Assembly: GCF_033723955.1 (NCBI RefSeq)
Contig: NZ_CP137555.1
Span: forward strand, 745,001-809,000
DNA: 64,000 nt
Source: Microbulbifer pacificus
GTDB lineage: Bacteria > Pseudomonadota > Gammaproteobacteria > Pseudomonadales > Cellvibrionaceae
Direction: 5' to 3'
Shown one piece after another: positions 27,539-38,965 of the stretch. The notes under the pieces are model-generated. The model was not told the origin of the DNA. It did no database searches and was given only the letters and a program-made list of their open reading frames with translations. Every line of letters starts with the position of its first letter. The stretch's first letter is position 1. The position numbers and the translations under genes are program-made.

Positions 27539-27583
27539 TTTGCTTAAAAAATCTGACTGATTGAAATCGGCAAGGTGCGGAAT

Positions 27584-28663
27584 CTATTCCAGATCACCTC
27601 GCGGCGTATTGTCTGTCACCTGTCCAAGACTAGCTGCAAATGCTTTTTCGAGCTCGCTCAGGCGACGGGCCATCTGGTCCAACTGCCCGAAACGCACCGC
27701 ATTTCGACGCCACGAGCGACTATCGGAAAACGGCGTACCACTGGAGTAGGAACCGGCCTCATCTATGGATTTGGTCACCAGCGAGCGGGCGGTAACGTGA
27801 CTGCGATCGGCGATGGTGACGTGACCGACAATACCGGCGCCGCCGGCAATGGTGCAGTGTTTGCCGATGACCGCACTGCCAGCCACCGCGGAACAAGCAG
27901 CCATGGCTGTATAGTCACCGATTTGCACATTGTGCGCGATTTGCACCATGTTGTCGATCTTGACCCCACGGCCAATTACTGTGTTGCCAAGCGCTCCACG
28001 GTCGATGCAAGTACAGGCTCCGATCTCTACCTCGTCGGCAATTTCGACGCCTCCCAGCTGATGGATTTTGGTCCACCGCCCCTGGCTCGGCGCGAAACCG
28101 AAGCCATCGGCGCCGATCACCGTGTTGCTGTGCACGCTACAGTCGGCACCGATATAGCAGCCATGATAGATGACGACATTGGGAAAAAGCCGTGAACGAG
28201 CACCGATTTCACTGCCCTCGCCCACCACACAGCCAGCTCCGATCACGGCGTGCTCGGCAACCTTGGCATGGGCCTCGATGACAGCAGCGGGGCCGATATA
28301 CGCCGTAGAGTGTACTTCCGCACTGGGATGCACAGAGGCGCTCGCGTCCACACCGGCGGCATATTGCGGGGTTTTGTCGTAAATCGCAGTCGCAAGGGCA
28401 AACGCGTGATACGGATTTGCCACCACCAGCGCGGTTACCGGGCAAGTGGCCGCCAGCTCTTCCGTCACCAGCACGGCACAGGCCCTGGTGTCAGCGAGAA
28501 ACCGCCGGTAATTGGCGCTGGCGAGAAAACTGACTTCGTTTTCACAGGCGTCCTGCAGGGTGTTGAGACCGGCAGGGACCTGATCACCACGGGCACCAGG
28601 CGCCAGGCGCAACTGGGCGCCCAGCGTTTCAGCCAACTGAGCCAGCGTTGGCTGCTCGTTCAT
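27584..28663 (-). CDS. lpxD: UDP-3-O-(3-hydroxyacyl)glucosamine N-acyltransferase
   Basis: Third enzyme of lipid A synthesis. From the ATG at 28661-28663 the product has 359 aa (a GTG four codons earlier is possible). The N-terminal uridine-binding domain (about 1-100, [12 protein letters not shown]) precedes a beta helix of hexapeptide repeats; [11 protein letters not shown] and [22 protein letters not shown] contain the conserved catalytic His. The C-terminal helix carries [24 protein letters not shown]. Confidence 0.97.
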   Translation of the reverse strand: MNEQPTLAQLAETLGAQLRLAPGARGDQVPAGLNTLQDACENEVSFLASANYRRFLADTRACAVLVTEELAATCPVTALVVANPYHAFALATAIYDKTPQYAAGVDASASVHPSAEVHSTAYIGPAAVIEAHAKVAEHAVIGAGCVVGEGSEIGARSRLFPNVVIYHGCYIGADCSVHSNTVIGADGFGFAPSQGRWTKIHQLGGVEIADEVEIGACTCIDRGALGNTVIGRGVKIDNMVQIAHNVQIGDYTAMAACSAVAGSAVIGKHCTIAGGAGIVGHVTIADRSHVTARSLVTKSIDEAGSYSSGTPFSDSRSWRRNAVRFGQLDQMARRLSELEKAFAASLGQVTDNTPRGDLE

Positions 28664-28686
28664 GGATTTGGTCACTTTTCGGAAAA

Positions 28687-29202
28687 TTACTTCGCGGCGT
28701 TCAGGCGCTTGACCAGCTCTTCGGTCAGGTTGGCATCAGTACCTGCATATACCGCCGCGCTGGCGTCCAGTACCAGATCCAGCTTGCGCTCTTTGATAAC
28801 AGCTTCCAGCGCTTCCTTGGCCTTCGGCAGCAGGTCTTTTTGCAGATCCTGGACAGCCTGCCCTTCCATTGCGCGCAGCTTTTTCACTGCGGTTTCGAAA
28901 TCAGAGCGCTTGAAATTCATCTTGCGTTGTTCCTCGGCCTTTTTTTCTTCAGACCAGGTCACGCCATTTTTCTGCGCGTCTTCCGCCATTTTCTGCACTT
29001 CCGCGCGGATGCTTTCCGCGCTGTTTTGCAGCTGGGAGTACTCGGAGCTGGTCTTCAGTGCATTGATTTTCGCAGTCGCCTTTTCGGTACTCATGATGGC
29101 AGCCTGGATATTCACTACGGCAACTTTGGTTTGCGCAGACGCAGCACCGGCAAACAGCAGACCCGCCAAAATAATTGCAGTGGCTTTAACAAATTTGAAC
29201 AC
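28687..29202 (-). CDS. skp: Periplasmic chaperone Skp (OmpH family)
   Basis: Trimeric chaperone that carries unfolded outer-membrane proteins to BamA. The GTG at 29200-29202 has a GGAG site and begins a signal peptide ([20 protein letters not shown]); earlier codons are not needed. 171 aa. After a short strand [13 protein letters not shown], long Lys/Glu-rich helices form the tentacles, and the C-terminal strand region is [28 protein letters not shown]. Lies between bamA and lpxD. The 115-base spacer upstream has a TGATAATAATG stretch that might be a promoter. Confidence 0.95.
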   Translation of the reverse strand: MFKFVKATAIILAGLLFAGAASAQTKVAVVNIQAAIMSTEKATAKINALKTSSEYSQLQNSAESIRAEVQKMAEDAQKNGVTWSEEKKAEEQRKMNFKRSDFETAVKKLRAMEGQAVQDLQKDLLPKAKEALEAVIKERKLDLVLDASAAVYAGTDANLTEELVKRLNAAK

Positions 29203-29317
29203 GTTTATTCTCCGTAACTCGGTAAATTTCAGGTGCCCCTTAAGGCACACATTATTATCAAAAACAGCCTGCCGCCCCGCACAAAACCCCAAACGGGAGC
29301 GGCGACATACCCTCTAT

Positions 29318-31888
29318 TTAGAAACTGTTGCCCAGCGAGAACTGGAACACTTCCACATCGTCGTCCTCGTTTTCACGCAGCGCCTTGGAAAGGCTGAAGG
29401 TGAGCGGACCAAATCCGGTAATCCAGGTCAGGCCAATACCGGCAGAGACGTTAAGGTAATCGACGTCAATATCGTAACAGTTAAGTTGGGTAGCGCCACA
29501 GCTGCTGCTGAAAACGTTACCCGCATCGATAAAGAATGCCGACTGCATTGAGCGCTGATCTTTCACGAACGGAATCGGGAAAATCACTTCCGCACTGCCT
29601 TCCACCAGAATATTGCCACCGAATGGATCGGGACGGCGACCGGAGGACTCCGTCACCAGTTCTCCGGTATCGGTATTCAATACATAACACCGCTTGGTGA
29701 CACTGCCTTCAGCATCCACCGCACAGCTCACGTAGTCATAGAACTCCGCCGGAGTGGAGCGCGGCCCAAGGGTGTTGCGCTCGAAACCGCGCACCGAGCC
29801 GAAACCACCGCCGTAGAAGTTTTCAAAGAACGGCAGGACGTCAGTATCGCCATAGCCATCGGCGTAGCCGAGTCGGGTGCGCAGACGCAGAGTGAAATCC
29901 TTGGTCAGCGGGCGGAAATACTGTGCGGTATAGATGAATTTGTAGTATTCGAGGTCACCACCGGGCAGCGCGATCTCCATGGATGCTTGCTGCGAAGCAC
30001 CGCGGGTGGCAAGAATGCCACGGTTAAGCGTCGAGCGCGCGTACGACGTGGTCAGTGACCAGGTATCAAACGCGTCGCCGTACAGATCGACGAAACCATC
30101 GTAATTCATATTCAGCAAGTTCGGACCCAACTCGCTGCTCAGATCCAGCGCTTCACCCGCCTCCACGGCTGCAGCAAGCTCTTCAGAAATGGTGGTGAGA
30201 TCACCGAGATCGACCTCACCAGTCACACCGCTGATCGGACGCGGGCTGGCGATGATTTCCTGAACCGAGCTACTACCGGTGCTCAGCTCCAGATGGTTGA
30301 AGCCCACATTCAGGCCAATACGGGAGATTTCAGAAATCGGATAACCGAAGCTCAGTCCCGCACCATAGGTGGTGGTGTTGTAGCTGGACAGGTTGATCTC
30401 AGAGTAGTCGCGCTCCTGGTAGAACACGTTGAAACCGCGGCTGACACCGTCCGGCGTGAAGTAAGGATCGGTATAGGAAAAATTCACCACGGTCTGGTAA
30501 CGGGAGGTATTCACCGCGAAGCCGACGGATTTACCGGTGCCAAGCCAGTTGTTTTCCTGAACGTTGGCGCCCAGTACCAGGCCGCTGCCCTGGGCGTAAC
30601 CTACGGTACCGCCGATGGAGCCGGAAGGTTGCTCTTCTACGGTGTATTCCACGTCAATCTGGTCGGACGTACCCGGGACCTCAGTGGTTTCCACCTGTAC
30701 TTCCTTGAAGTATCCGAGACGTTCGAGGCGCACCTTGGACTGCTCGATACGCGCCGAGGATGCCGAGGCGGATTCCATCTGCCGCATTTCCCGGCGCAGT
30801 ACGTCGTCAGAGGTACGGGTGTTACCGCGGAAATTGATGCGGCGCACATAGGCACGCTTGCCCGGGTCGATAAAGAACGTAACCTTAACGGTTTTGTCTT
30901 CTTCATTGGCTTCGGGCATACCGTTCACTTCCGCAAAGGTATAGCCCTCATTCCCCAGTCGCTTGGTAATATAGTCGGAGGTGGTGGTCATCAGGACCTG
31001 GGAAAAAGTCTGCCCCTTGCGCACCAGCAACAGGCGGCGGATCTCCTCCTCGGAGACTACCGGATCACCGGCCAGCTCCACATCGGACACCGTGTATACA
31101 TCACCCTCGGTGATATTGACGGTGATGAAAACGCTTTTCTTGTCCGGGCTCAGCGACACCTGGGTGGAGTCGATCTTGAACTCAAGATAGCCGCGGTCGA
31201 GATAATAGGACTCCAACCGCTCGAGGTCGCCGGTCAGTTTCTCGCGGGAGTATTTGTCGTCACTGTTCAGCCACGACAGCCAGCCGGTGGTCTGCAGTTC
31301 GAAAATTTCGCCCAGCTCGTCATCGGAAAACGCCTGGTTGCCGACCACGTTGATGTGCTTGATCGCTGCAACAGAGCCCTCGTCCACCACAACTTTCAGT
31401 TCAACCTGGTTGCGCGGTAGCTCTTTCACTTCGGTTTTCACACTGGCACCGTAGCGGCCCTGGGCCACGTACTGGCGCTGAAGCTCCTGCGCCAGGCCTT
31501 CCAGCGTTGCGCGCTTGAAAATCTGACCTTCGGCAAGACCGTTGTCGTTCATCCCCTTCAACAGGTCTTCGGTCTTGATCGCCTTGTTGCCGGTGATTTC
31601 AATCTTGGAGATAGCCGGACGCTCGCGCACGGTGATAACCAGTACACCGTTCTCACGACCGATCTGGATATCCTGAAAGTATCCAGTACGGAACAGCGCA
31701 CGGGTCGCACTCTGGATTTCCACGCTTTCAACCTGATCGCCCACCCGTACAGGCAGTGCAGCGAACACGGTACCGGCGGAAACCCGCTGCAGGCCCTCTA
31801 CGCGAATATCGTTGACCACAAACGACTGCGCGTAGGCGGTAATTGGCAGTGCCAGGCCGAGCGAAGCCGCTTTCAGGAAATTTTTCAT
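29318..31888 (-). CDS. bamA: Outer membrane protein assembly factor BamA
   Basis: Core of the BAM complex that inserts beta-barrel proteins. 856 aa. A signal peptide (1-20, ending AYA before QSF) is followed by five POTRA domains (about 22-420; [18 protein letters not shown] opens the first). The Omp85 barrel contains the conserved [13 protein letters not shown] loop (VRGF) and ends in Phe (FSLGNSF), the usual sorting signal. An extracellular loop contains the cysteines YVSCAV and RCYVL, and [12 protein letters not shown] lies near the end, which may form disulfides. Flanked by rseP and skp as in relatives. Confidence 0.98.
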   Translation of the reverse strand: MKNFLKAASLGLALPITAYAQSFVVNDIRVEGLQRVSAGTVFAALPVRVGDQVESVEIQSATRALFRTGYFQDIQIGRENGVLVITVRERPAISKIEITGNKAIKTEDLLKGMNDNGLAEGQIFKRATLEGLAQELQRQYVAQGRYGASVKTEVKELPRNQVELKVVVDEGSVAAIKHINVVGNQAFSDDELGEIFELQTTGWLSWLNSDDKYSREKLTGDLERLESYYLDRGYLEFKIDSTQVSLSPDKKSVFITVNITEGDVYTVSDVELAGDPVVSEEEIRRLLLVRKGQTFSQVLMTTTSDYITKRLGNEGYTFAEVNGMPEANEEDKTVKVTFFIDPGKRAYVRRINFRGNTRTSDDVLRREMRQMESASASSARIEQSKVRLERLGYFKEVQVETTEVPGTSDQIDVEYTVEEQPSGSIGGTVGYAQGSGLVLGANVQENNWLGTGKSVGFAVNTSRYQTVVNFSYTDPYFTPDGVSRGFNVFYQERDYSEINLSSYNTTTYGAGLSFGYPISEISRIGLNVGFNHLELSTGSSSVQEIIASPRPISGVTGEVDLGDLTTISEELAAAVEAGEALDLSSELGPNLLNMNYDGFVDLYGDAFDTWSLTTSYARSTLNRGILATRGASQQASMEIALPGGDLEYYKFIYTAQYFRPLTKDFTLRLRTRLGYADGYGDTDVLPFFENFYGGGFGSVRGFERNTLGPRSTPAEFYDYVSCAVDAEGSVTKRCYVLNTDTGELVTESSGRRPDPFGGNILVEGSAEVIFPIPFVKDQRSMQSAFFIDAGNVFSSSCGATQLNCYDIDVDYLNVSAGIGLTWITGFGPLTFSLSKALRENEDDDVEVFQFSLGNSF

Positions 31889-31976
31889 CTACTAATTCCG
31901 AGTTTTTATTCGCAATTCCAGCCGGGCCTCGGGCCCGTTCAATTCTGTTGTGCCGTCAGGCACCCAAATCAGACAT

Positions 31977-33335
31977 CTAAAGTCGAAGAATGTCGTTGTA
32001 AAGGGCCAGCGCCATGATCCCCAGCACCATGGCCATTCCCACCTGCAGGCCGATCATCTGCACCCGCTCGGATACCGGCGAGCCCTTGATGGCTTCGATA
32101 CCGTAGTAAAGCAGGTGCCCGCCATCCAGAACCGGGATGGGCAGCAGGTTCAGCACGCCGAGACTGATACTCAGCAATGCCAGCAATGACAGGAATGACT
32201 GCCAACCGGCGTTCGCCGAGGTGCCGGCCACTTTAGCAATGGTGATTGGGCCACTCAAGTTGCGGGTCGAGAGCTGCCCGAACAGCAGTTTTTTCAGGCT
32301 GTCGAGAGTGAACAGCGTCTTGCTCCAGGTTTCCTCGAGCCCCTTTTCAAACGCACTCAATACGCCGTAGTGGTAGCGACGCACCTTGTCTTCCGGCCAG
32401 GAAGCACCGACCGGCGCCACACCAACGCGACCGATCTGCTCACCGTTGTCCAGTTTGACCAGGTCGGGCGTGACGGTGAGTACCTGCTCCGCTCCGTCCC
32501 GCAGTACTGTTATCTGCACCGGCTGCTGCGGGTGCGCCTTGATGTAACCGGTCCAGTCGTCCCAGGTGTCGAATTCGCGCCCGTCGGTCGCCACAATTTC
32601 ATCGCCGACCTGCAAGCCGCCCTGCTCCGCGGGACTGCCGGGCATAACCTGGGACAGTTTCATACTGGCTTCAGGCACCCACAGTGAAACGCCGATTTCC
32701 TCCAGCGGGTCAGGCACCTCCTGGCCCGCCAGCCAGCGGTCGATATCCGCATACATGTGGTATTCCAGGGAAGAATCCGGATAGCGCACGGTAAACTTGA
32801 TATCGCCGGTATCCCCGAGGCGATTGGCCAGGCGCCAGTTCAGGGCCTGCCAGGTAGGTGTGGAGTGATCATCGACCGAGACAATTTCCTGCCCCTGCTC
32901 GAGGCCGGCAACCGCAGCCAGACTACCCGGCTCCACTTTGCCGACCACCGGCACCGGCCCGGAAGTACCACCGAGGAAAACACCCCAGAACAGCACAATC
33001 GCGAGAAGAAAGTTGGCAACAGGGCCCGCCGCGGCAATGGCCATACGCGCCCATACACTCTTGCGGTTAAACGCGCGATCCAGCTCTTGCGGCGCCACCA
33101 CGCCTTCGCGCTCGTCGAGCATCTTGACGTAGCCGCCGAGGGGTATTGCAGAAATAGTGAACTCGGTGCCGTGGCGATCGTAGCGGGAAAACAGGCGACG
33201 GCCGAAGCCGACGGAAAAACGCAGCACCTTGACCCCGCACCAGCGCGCCACAATAAAGTGGCCGAACTCGTGAAAGCTCACCAGGACACCGAGGGCTACC
33301 AGAGCCCAGACTGCAGTCTGTAAGAAATCTAGCAT
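31977..33335 (-). CDS. rseP: Site-2 protease RseP
   Basis: Inner-membrane zinc metalloprotease that cuts RseA in the sigma-E envelope stress response. 452 aa. HEFGH at 22-26 gives the zinc ligands and Glu23; two PDZ domains fill the centre (VVGKVEPGSLAAVAGLEQGQEIVSVD and VMPGSPAEQGGLQVGDEIVATDG), and LNLLPIPVLDGGHLLYY supplies the Asp ligand. The start is nine bases after dxr. Confidence 0.97.
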   Translation of the reverse strand: MLDFLQTAVWALVALGVLVSFHEFGHFIVARWCGVKVLRFSVGFGRRLFSRYDRHGTEFTISAIPLGGYVKMLDEREGVVAPQELDRAFNRKSVWARMAIAAAGPVANFLLAIVLFWGVFLGGTSGPVPVVGKVEPGSLAAVAGLEQGQEIVSVDDHSTPTWQALNWRLANRLGDTGDIKFTVRYPDSSLEYHMYADIDRWLAGQEVPDPLEEIGVSLWVPEASMKLSQVMPGSPAEQGGLQVGDEIVATDGREFDTWDDWTGYIKAHPQQPVQITVLRDGAEQVLTVTPDLVKLDNGEQIGRVGVAPVGASWPEDKVRRYHYGVLSAFEKGLEETWSKTLFTLDSLKKLLFGQLSTRNLSGPITIAKVAGTSANAGWQSFLSLLALLSISLGVLNLLPIPVLDGGHLLYYGIEAIKGSPVSERVQMIGLQVGMAMVLGIMALALYNDILRL

Positions 33336-33344
33336 GGGGTCAGT

Positions 33345-34577
33345 TTACATTGATCTCGTTTGCGGGCGCGCAGCACCCGTACGGGCGCCATACAGTTCTT
33401 CCAACACCTCTACTGCCCGTTCACGAGCACTCTGATCAGCCAGTTCGACTGCATCCAGGCCCGTCAGTTCAACCACTTCCGTGGTTTTCATCACCTTTTC
33501 GATGAGCCGGGCGATCCCGGTGAACGGCAATATGCCGGAGAGGAAGGCATCTACGGCAACTTCATTGGCGGCATTCAACGTAGTCGGCGCACTGCCGCCG
33601 ACTTCCATCGCTTCCCGCGCCAGACGCAGACAAGGAAAACGCGACTCGTCCGGAGCCTCGAAATCGAGCCGCCCCTGAGCAATCAGGTCCAGTGCGGCAA
33701 CGCCGCTGTCGATACGCTCTGGAAAGGCCAGTGCGTGGGCGATCGGCGTGCGCATATCGGGGTTACCCATTTGCGCCAGCAGCGAGCCATCCCGGTACTG
33801 CACCATCGAGTGCACGATACTTTGCGGGTGCACCACCACCTGAATATCCGCCGGTGTGGCGTGGAAAAGATAGCAGGCTTCGATGAACTCCAGTCCCTTG
33901 TTCATCATGGTGGCGGAATCCACGGAAATCTTGCGCCCCATGGACCAGTTCGGGTGCTTGCACGCCTGCTCCGGCGTCACCGAATCCAGCGCCGCAAGGT
34001 CTGTGGTGCGGAAAGGGCCACCGGAACCGGTCAGCAGTATACGCTCGACCCCCGAGCCGTCCAGGCTTTCGCAGGGATAGGGAAGGCACTGGAAAATGGC
34101 GTTGTGTTCGCTGTCGATGGGCAGCAACTGCGCGCCACTTTCCGCCAGCGCGGCCATAAACAGCGGCCCTGCCATCACCAGGGATTCCTTGTTCGCCAAC
34201 AGCACCTTCTTGCCGGCGTGCACCGCCGCCAGTGTCGGTTTGAGGCCGGCGGCCCCCACGATCGCGGCCATCACTACCGCGACTTCATCGTCCGCCGCCA
34301 CCCGGCACAGAGCCTCGATACCCCACAGTACCTCGGTGGTGAGATTGTCGGCTTGCAACGCCTGTCGCAGCTGCGCTGCCTTTTCCTGGTCCAGCACCAC
34401 CGCATAGCGCGGGGAAAAACGCCGACATTGCTGCGCCAGTTCATCGACGCGGTCGCGGGCGGTAAGCGCGAATACAGAATACTTTTGCGGATGACGCGCC
34501 AGTACATCCAGGGTACTGACACCGATGGAGCCGGTGGACCCGAGCACACAGACAGGTTGTGGGGTCGTGGAATACAT
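33345..34577 (-). CDS. dxr: 1-deoxy-D-xylulose 5-phosphate reductoisomerase
   Basis: Second step of the MEP isoprenoid pathway, feeding UppS two genes upstream. Start ATG at 34575-34577 with GAGG upstream gives 410 aa. [20 protein letters not shown] is the NADPH loop; [24 protein letters not shown] and [17 protein letters not shown] contain substrate and metal ligands. The longer frame upstream is not supported. Confidence 0.98.
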   Translation of the reverse strand: MYSTTPQPVCVLGSTGSIGVSTLDVLARHPQKYSVFALTARDRVDELAQQCRRFSPRYAVVLDQEKAAQLRQALQADNLTTEVLWGIEALCRVAADDEVAVVMAAIVGAAGLKPTLAAVHAGKKVLLANKESLVMAGPLFMAALAESGAQLLPIDSEHNAIFQCLPYPCESLDGSGVERILLTGSGGPFRTTDLAALDSVTPEQACKHPNWSMGRKISVDSATMMNKGLEFIEACYLFHATPADIQVVVHPQSIVHSMVQYRDGSLLAQMGNPDMRTPIAHALAFPERIDSGVAALDLIAQGRLDFEAPDESRFPCLRLAREAMEVGGSAPTTLNAANEVAVDAFLSGILPFTGIARLIEKVMKTTEVVELTGLDAVELADQSARERAVEVLEELYGARTGAARPQTRSM

Positions 34578-34701
34578 TGAACGAATTACCTCTGCGGCGC
34601 CGAAGCACACCGCAGCAAGCGGGTGTCGGAGCCGATTCTCGTCAGCAGTATTGATAGCGGGCGATTGATTGACAATGGATCGCGCGGTTTACGGGTCGTC
34701 A

Positions 34702-35547
34702 CTACAGATACTTGTGCAGCTCGCTGGCCAGCGCCGCCATGGTGAATACCGGCAGGGCTGCTGTGAGACTGTCGAGTCGATCCAGGATGCCACCGTGCCC
34801 CGGCAAAATCCGGCTGCTGTCCTTGATACCACGGTGGCGCTTGAACATGCTCTCTACCAGGTCACCGATCACCGATGCCAGCGCAGTTACCAGCACACCG
34901 ACGGTAAACAGCGTGGTGTTTTTCGCTGGCAGTTCAAACGCATAGGAAACCAGCAGCGCCAGAACCAGACAGGCCGCGAGGCCGCCAAAAAATCCCTCCC
35001 AGGATTTGCCCGGGCTCACCTCGCGGGCGAGCTTGTGTTTGCCGTACTTGCGGCCGACAAAATAAGCCCCGACATCCGCGGCGACCACGATCGCCACCAC
35101 GAACAGCACCAACCAGGCGCCGTGTTCGAGCCCCTGCAGGATAACCACCGACAGCCACGCGGGAACCAGTACCACCAGGCCGATCAGGCCGCGGGCCCAG
35201 CGATTGCCCCACAGCATCGCACTGGCGGGATACCCCTGCACCCACAAAAATGCGAGCGCCCACCAACCACAGGCCACCACCAGAATCTGGCGCGCGCGGT
35301 CAACATCGGGGCTTGAGAAATCAAAATTGAAAACGTAACTGGCAGTGCCGACGAGCGCGGCGCCGAGGGCACCGAGGAATACAAACCGCAGCGCGCGATT
35401 CAGATTGGAAAGGTTTGCCCACTCCCAACCACCCAAAAGGATGATCGCCGCCACCACGATGGCGAACCACTGCATGGGCACGAAGAACAGCAGCCCGAGG
35501 AACAGAGCAACCAACACCAGCGCGGTAATTATTCTTTGTTTTAGCAC
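34702..35547 (-). CDS. cdsA: Phosphatidate cytidylyltransferase
   Basis: Makes CDP-diacylglycerol for phospholipids at the inner membrane. 281 aa with about eight hydrophobic segments. The family signature SVIGDLVESMFKRHRGIKDSSRILPGHGGILDRLDSL lies near residues 222-258. LKQRIITALVLVALFLGLLFFVP opens the protein. 90 bases from uppS and 124 from dxr. Confidence 0.97.
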   Translation of the reverse strand: MLKQRIITALVLVALFLGLLFFVPMQWFAIVVAAIILLGGWEWANLSNLNRALRFVFLGALGAALVGTASYVFNFDFSSPDVDRARQILVVACGWWALAFLWVQGYPASAMLWGNRWARGLIGLVVLVPAWLSVVILQGLEHGAWLVLFVVAIVVAADVGAYFVGRKYGKHKLAREVSPGKSWEGFFGGLAACLVLALLVSYAFELPAKNTTLFTVGVLVTALASVIGDLVESMFKRHRGIKDSSRILPGHGGILDRLDSLTAALPVFTMAALASELHKYL

Positions 35548-35637
35548 CGTTTAACCCTTGATCAGTTCAATCTGGCAACCGGTAGAGCGCACCTGCCGCA
35601 TCCATCGCAAACGTATGTTTCACATTTGCTATCGCAA

Positions 35638-36399
35638 TCAGGCCTGCGCTTCCAGTCCATCTTCACTGCGGCCACCGTAACGGCGATCGCGCTGGCGGAA
35701 AGCCGCTATGGCCTCATCCAGCTCTTCGACCCCGAAATCCGGCCACAGCGTATCGGTAAAATAAAATTCACTATAGGCGGCTTGCCAGAGGATAAAGTTG
35801 CTGATGCGTTGCTCCCCACTGGAGCGGATCAGCAGATCCACCGGCGGGAGATCCGCCAGTTGCACCCGCTCTGCAAGCGCCGCCTCGTCTATAGATTCCA
35901 CGGAGCGGCGACCACTGGCCACCTCTTCTGCCAGCGCGCGGGCAGCCTGGGCGATATCCCATTGGCCGCCGTAATCTGCAGCAATCACCAGCGTGCCCTG
36001 CTCGCCGCCCCGGGTCATCGCTTCGGCTTCCGCAATGGCCCGCTGCAGCCGCGGCGAGAACCGGTCGCGACGACCGATCACCCGCAACTCGACCCCTTGC
36101 TCCTGCATCCGCCGCGCTTCGCGCCGCAGATAGGAGTGAAACAGGGTCATCAGCAACTCCACCTCTTTCGGTGGACGCTGCCAGTTCTCACTGGAAAATG
36201 CGAACAGGGTGAGCGCCTCCACACCGCGCTCTTTGCAGGCCTCGATCAGATCGCGGATCCGCTCGACACCCGCCTTGTGCCCGGCAGACGGCGACAGCCC
36301 CTTGCGTGCGGCCCAGCGACCATTGCCATCCATGATTATGGCAATATGGCGCGGTCCCGCAGGTTCCCGTCCCGTCACATCCGTACCGCTCACAGACAT
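35638..36399 (-). CDS. uppS: Undecaprenyl diphosphate synthase
   Basis: cis-Prenyltransferase that makes the C55 carrier lipid for peptidoglycan and O-antigen. 253 aa. IIMDGNGRWAARKGL (about 21-35) holds the catalytic Asp; LTLFAFSSENWQRP and DLLIRSSGEQRISNFILWQAAYSEFYFTDTLWPDF are conserved. Its ATG overlaps the frr stop by one base. Confidence 0.98.
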   Translation of the reverse strand: MSVSGTDVTGREPAGPRHIAIIMDGNGRWAARKGLSPSAGHKAGVERIRDLIEACKERGVEALTLFAFSSENWQRPPKEVELLMTLFHSYLRREARRMQEQGVELRVIGRRDRFSPRLQRAIAEAEAMTRGGEQGTLVIAADYGGQWDIAQAARALAEEVASGRRSVESIDEAALAERVQLADLPPVDLLIRSSGEQRISNFILWQAAYSEFYFTDTLWPDFGVEELDEAIAAFRQRDRRYGGRSEDGLEAQA

Positions 36400-36956
36400 C
36401 AGATTTCCATCAGATCCTTTTCTTTTGCCGCCAGCGCTTTCTCCACTTCGGCAACGTACTTGTCGGTCAGCTTCTGAATCTCGTCTCCTGCGCGGCGCTC
36501 ATCGTCCTCGGAGATTTCTTTGTCTTTTTCCAGAGCCTTCACTTCCGCCAGCGCATCGCGGCGCACGTTGCGGATGGCGACACGCGCGTTCTCCGCTTCA
36601 CCCTTGGCCTGGCGAATGAAGTTTTTGCGGGTCTCTTCCGTCAGCATCGGCATCGGGATACGGATCACACTGCCAGCGGTGCTCGGGTTCAGGCCGAGGT
36701 CGGACTTCATGATCGCTTTTTCGATGTCCGGCACCAGGTTCTTTTCCCACGGGGTTACGGACAGGGTACGCGCGTCTTCCACGGTGACGTTGGCCACTTG
36801 CGACAGCGGGGTATCTGAGCCGTAGTAGGAAACCATAACACCATCGAGGATGCTCGGGTGTGCGCGGCCGGTACGGATCTTGTTGAAGTTGCTTCCCAGC
36901 GCTTCGATGGATTTTTTCATGCGCCCTTCGGCGTCTTTTTTGATGTCGTTGATCAC
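36399..36956 (-). CDS. frr: Ribosome recycling factor
   Basis: Splits post-termination ribosomes with EF-G. 185 aa, full length. [38 protein letters not shown] and [30 protein letters not shown] are diagnostic. The start is GTG and overlaps the pyrH stop by four bases (GTGA). Confidence 0.98.
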   Translation of the reverse strand: MINDIKKDAEGRMKKSIEALGSNFNKIRTGRAHPSILDGVMVSYYGSDTPLSQVANVTVEDARTLSVTPWEKNLVPDIEKAIMKSDLGLNPSTAGSVIRIPMPMLTEETRKNFIRQAKGEAENARVAIRNVRRDALAEVKALEKDKEISEDDERRAGDEIQKLTDKYVAEVEKALAAKEKDLMEI

Positions 36957-37690
36957 TGATTCACATCCTCTTCAATAAGTGTGCCCTCTTCGCCGCCCAC
37001 AACGATGTTCAGCAGTGCGCCGGTCTTGTCCATCCGGAATACGCGCACAGGCAGATTGTGTTCGCGGCAGAGGCAGATTGCCGTTAAATCCATAACCCCG
37101 AGCTTCTTGTCGAGCACCTCATCGTAGGTGAGGCGGTCGTAGCGGGTGGCATCGGGCACCAGTTTCGGGTCGGCGGAGTAGACGCCGTCCACCTTGGTGG
37201 CCTTCAATACCAGCTCGGCGTCAATCTCGATCCCCCGCAGACAGGCGGCGGAGTCGGTAGTGAAAAACGGGTTACCGGTACCGGCGGCAAAAATCAGCAC
37301 TTCGCCCCGCTCCAGGTAGCGAATGGCGGCGCGACGATCGTAGTGGTCGACAATACCGCTCATCTGGATCGCGGACATGACCCGCGAGGAAATATTCGAG
37401 CGCTCCAGTGCATCGCGCAGCGCCAGCGCATTCATGACCGTAGCCAGCATACCCATGTGGTCACCGGTCACACGGTCGAGTCCGGCAGCATTCAGCGCCG
37501 CGCCGCGGAACAGGTTGCCACCGCCGACCACCAGGCCGACCTGCACACCTATGCCCACCAGCTGGCCGATCTCCAGCGCCATCTTGTCCAGTACTTTGGG
37601 GCTGATTCCAAACCCCTGTTCGCCCATCAGCTCTTCTCCGCTGAGCTTTAACAGGATTCGCTTGTACTTACGGTCTTTAATACCTGGCAT
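36953..37690 (-). CDS. pyrH: Uridylate kinase
   Basis: Hexameric UMP kinase of pyrimidine synthesis. From [21 protein letters not shown] it has 245 aa; an AGGAACAAGGG site supports this [16 protein letters not shown] loop is [16 protein letters not shown], and [22 protein letters not shown] is conserved. A 290-base spacer with a long hairpin separates it from tsf. Confidence 0.98.
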   Translation of the reverse strand: MPGIKDRKYKRILLKLSGEELMGEQGFGISPKVLDKMALEIGQLVGIGVQVGLVVGGGNLFRGAALNAAGLDRVTGDHMGMLATVMNALALRDALERSNISSRVMSAIQMSGIVDHYDRRAAIRYLERGEVLIFAAGTGNPFFTTDSAACLRGIEIDAELVLKATKVDGVYSADPKLVPDATRYDRLTYDEVLDKKLGVMDLTAICLCREHNLPVRVFRMDKTGALLNIVVGGEEGTLIEEDVNQ

Positions 37691-37890
37691 CCCTTGTTCC
37701 TCAACTGTCACGGGCTAAATTCTGGGTTGAGACGCAAATCCTGTTCCGATTCACGCCCGCCGAACATTACAACAAATTCGGCGCTTTACCTATGGCTTTG
37801 CCGAGCGCGCAGGTCACTGAACTTTAGATTCGGCCGCTCGCGCAACCAATCGTTCAATTTGCAACCAGTACATTTACGACAAGCCAGATA

Positions 37891-37946
37891 CCAGCGCGGG
37901 GTGTCCCGGTGCCATTCTGATGAACACACCGGGAACACCCCGCTGG
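37891..37946. repeat. Long imperfect hairpin between tsf and pyrH
   Basis: Stem parts are 37905-37911 with 37927-37933 (7 bp), 37897-37904 with 37935-37942 (8 bp) and 37891-37894 with 37943-37946 (4 bp), about 19 bp in all with small bulges. It begins 35 bases after the tsf stop. No T-run follows, so it may be an mRNA-processing, stability or attenuation element. The rest of the 37691-37980 spacer shows no gene. Confidence 0.6.
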
Positions 37947-37980
37947 TGCCAGCGACTCACAGTCGCCGGCAATCAAGGCA

Positions 37981-38844
37981 TCAGGAGCTGGATTTGACCT
38001 GCGCAGCTACTTCCGCTGCGAAGTCCACCACTTCCTTCTCGATACCTTCGCCTACTTCGAAGCGCACAAAGCCCAGAACATCCGCGCCCGCGTCCTTGGC
38101 CAGCTTGCCAACGGTCACGTCCGGGTTCTTGACGAAGGGCTGCTCAACCAGGCTGTTTTCCTTCAGGAACTTGTTGATACGGCCGCCCATCATCTTCTCG
38201 ACGATTTCGGCAGGCTTGCCAGCCATATCCGGCTGCGCCTTGATGATTTCCTTCTCTTTCTCAACCACTTCCGGAGACATGTCTTCCGGCTTCACAACCT
38301 GCGGGTTGGACGCGGTTACGTGCATGGCGATGTCGCGCGCGAGCTCCACGTTGGCGCCACTCAGGGCAACCAGAACCGCGAGGCGGTTGTTGGAGTGTAC
38401 GTAGGCGCCCACAACCGGAGCTTCTACCAGCTGAATGCGACGCACACCGATGTTTTCACCGATTTTCTGTACCAGCGCTTCGCGGTCAGCTTCCAGCGCG
38501 CCTTCCATCAGCGCAGCTACGTCCTGCTGACGCTCGGCAAATGCCTTGTCCACAACCTTGGCAACAAAGCCCAGGAAGTTGTCGTCGCGGGCAACGAAGT
38601 CGGTTTCGGAGTTCACTTCAACCAGAACACCGTAGCTGCCGTCTTCGGCAACTTTGGCAGCAACAACGCCGTCGGCGGCGGTGCGGCCAGCTTTCTTGGC
38701 GGCCTTCAGGCCAGATGCCTTGCGCAGGTCGTCGATCGCTTTTTCGATGTCACCATCGGCTTCGGTCAGTGCTTTTTTGCACTCCATCATCGGCAGACCG
38801 GTGCGCTCGCGCAGTTCTTTTACCATTGACGCGGTAATCGCCAT
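37981..38844 (-). CDS. tsf: Elongation factor Ts
   Basis: Guanine nucleotide exchange factor for EF-Tu. 287 aa. [39 protein letters not shown] is the UBA-like N-terminus, [18 protein letters not shown] holds the TDFV motif that enters EF-Tu, and coiled-coil and C-terminal modules follow. Downstream of rpsB, with a terminator-like hairpin between. Confidence 0.99.
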   Translation of the reverse strand: MAITASMVKELRERTGLPMMECKKALTEADGDIEKAIDDLRKASGLKAAKKAGRTAADGVVAAKVAEDGSYGVLVEVNSETDFVARDDNFLGFVAKVVDKAFAERQQDVAALMEGALEADREALVQKIGENIGVRRIQLVEAPVVGAYVHSNNRLAVLVALSGANVELARDIAMHVTASNPQVVKPEDMSPEVVEKEKEIIKAQPDMAGKPAEIVEKMMGGRINKFLKENSLVEQPFVKNPDVTVGKLAKDAGADVLGFVRFEVGEGIEKEVVDFAAEVAAQVKSSS

Positions 38845-38886
38845 GATTCAATCCTCGGGTTCAGATTCAAATTCTTTGATGGATTT

Positions 38887-38920
38887 GAAAAAAAGGGGCC
38901 GGATAAGAGGCCCCTTTTCC
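38887..38920 (-). terminator. Terminator-like hairpin inside the rpsB-tsf operon
   Basis: On the minus strand AAAAGGGGCC (38918-38909) pairs with GGCCCCTTTT (38900-38891) around an eight-base loop, and the T-run extends to seven. It lies between the rpsB stop and the tsf start, so it should cut tsf transcription partially unless read through. Confidence 0.8.
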
Positions 38921-38965
38921 CTGCAGCGTAACTCAGATTTGTTACACCGCCAGTAGCCTTGCGGC

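Noticed and set aside
29260..29303. Terminator after bamA
   Set aside because: A bulged GC-rich stem is present, but the T-run starts about six bases after it, so evidence is too weak.
31889..31976. Sigma-E promoter before bamA
   Set aside because: I looked for GAACTT-type and TCTGA-type boxes upstream of bamA, skp and rseP and found no convincing pair.
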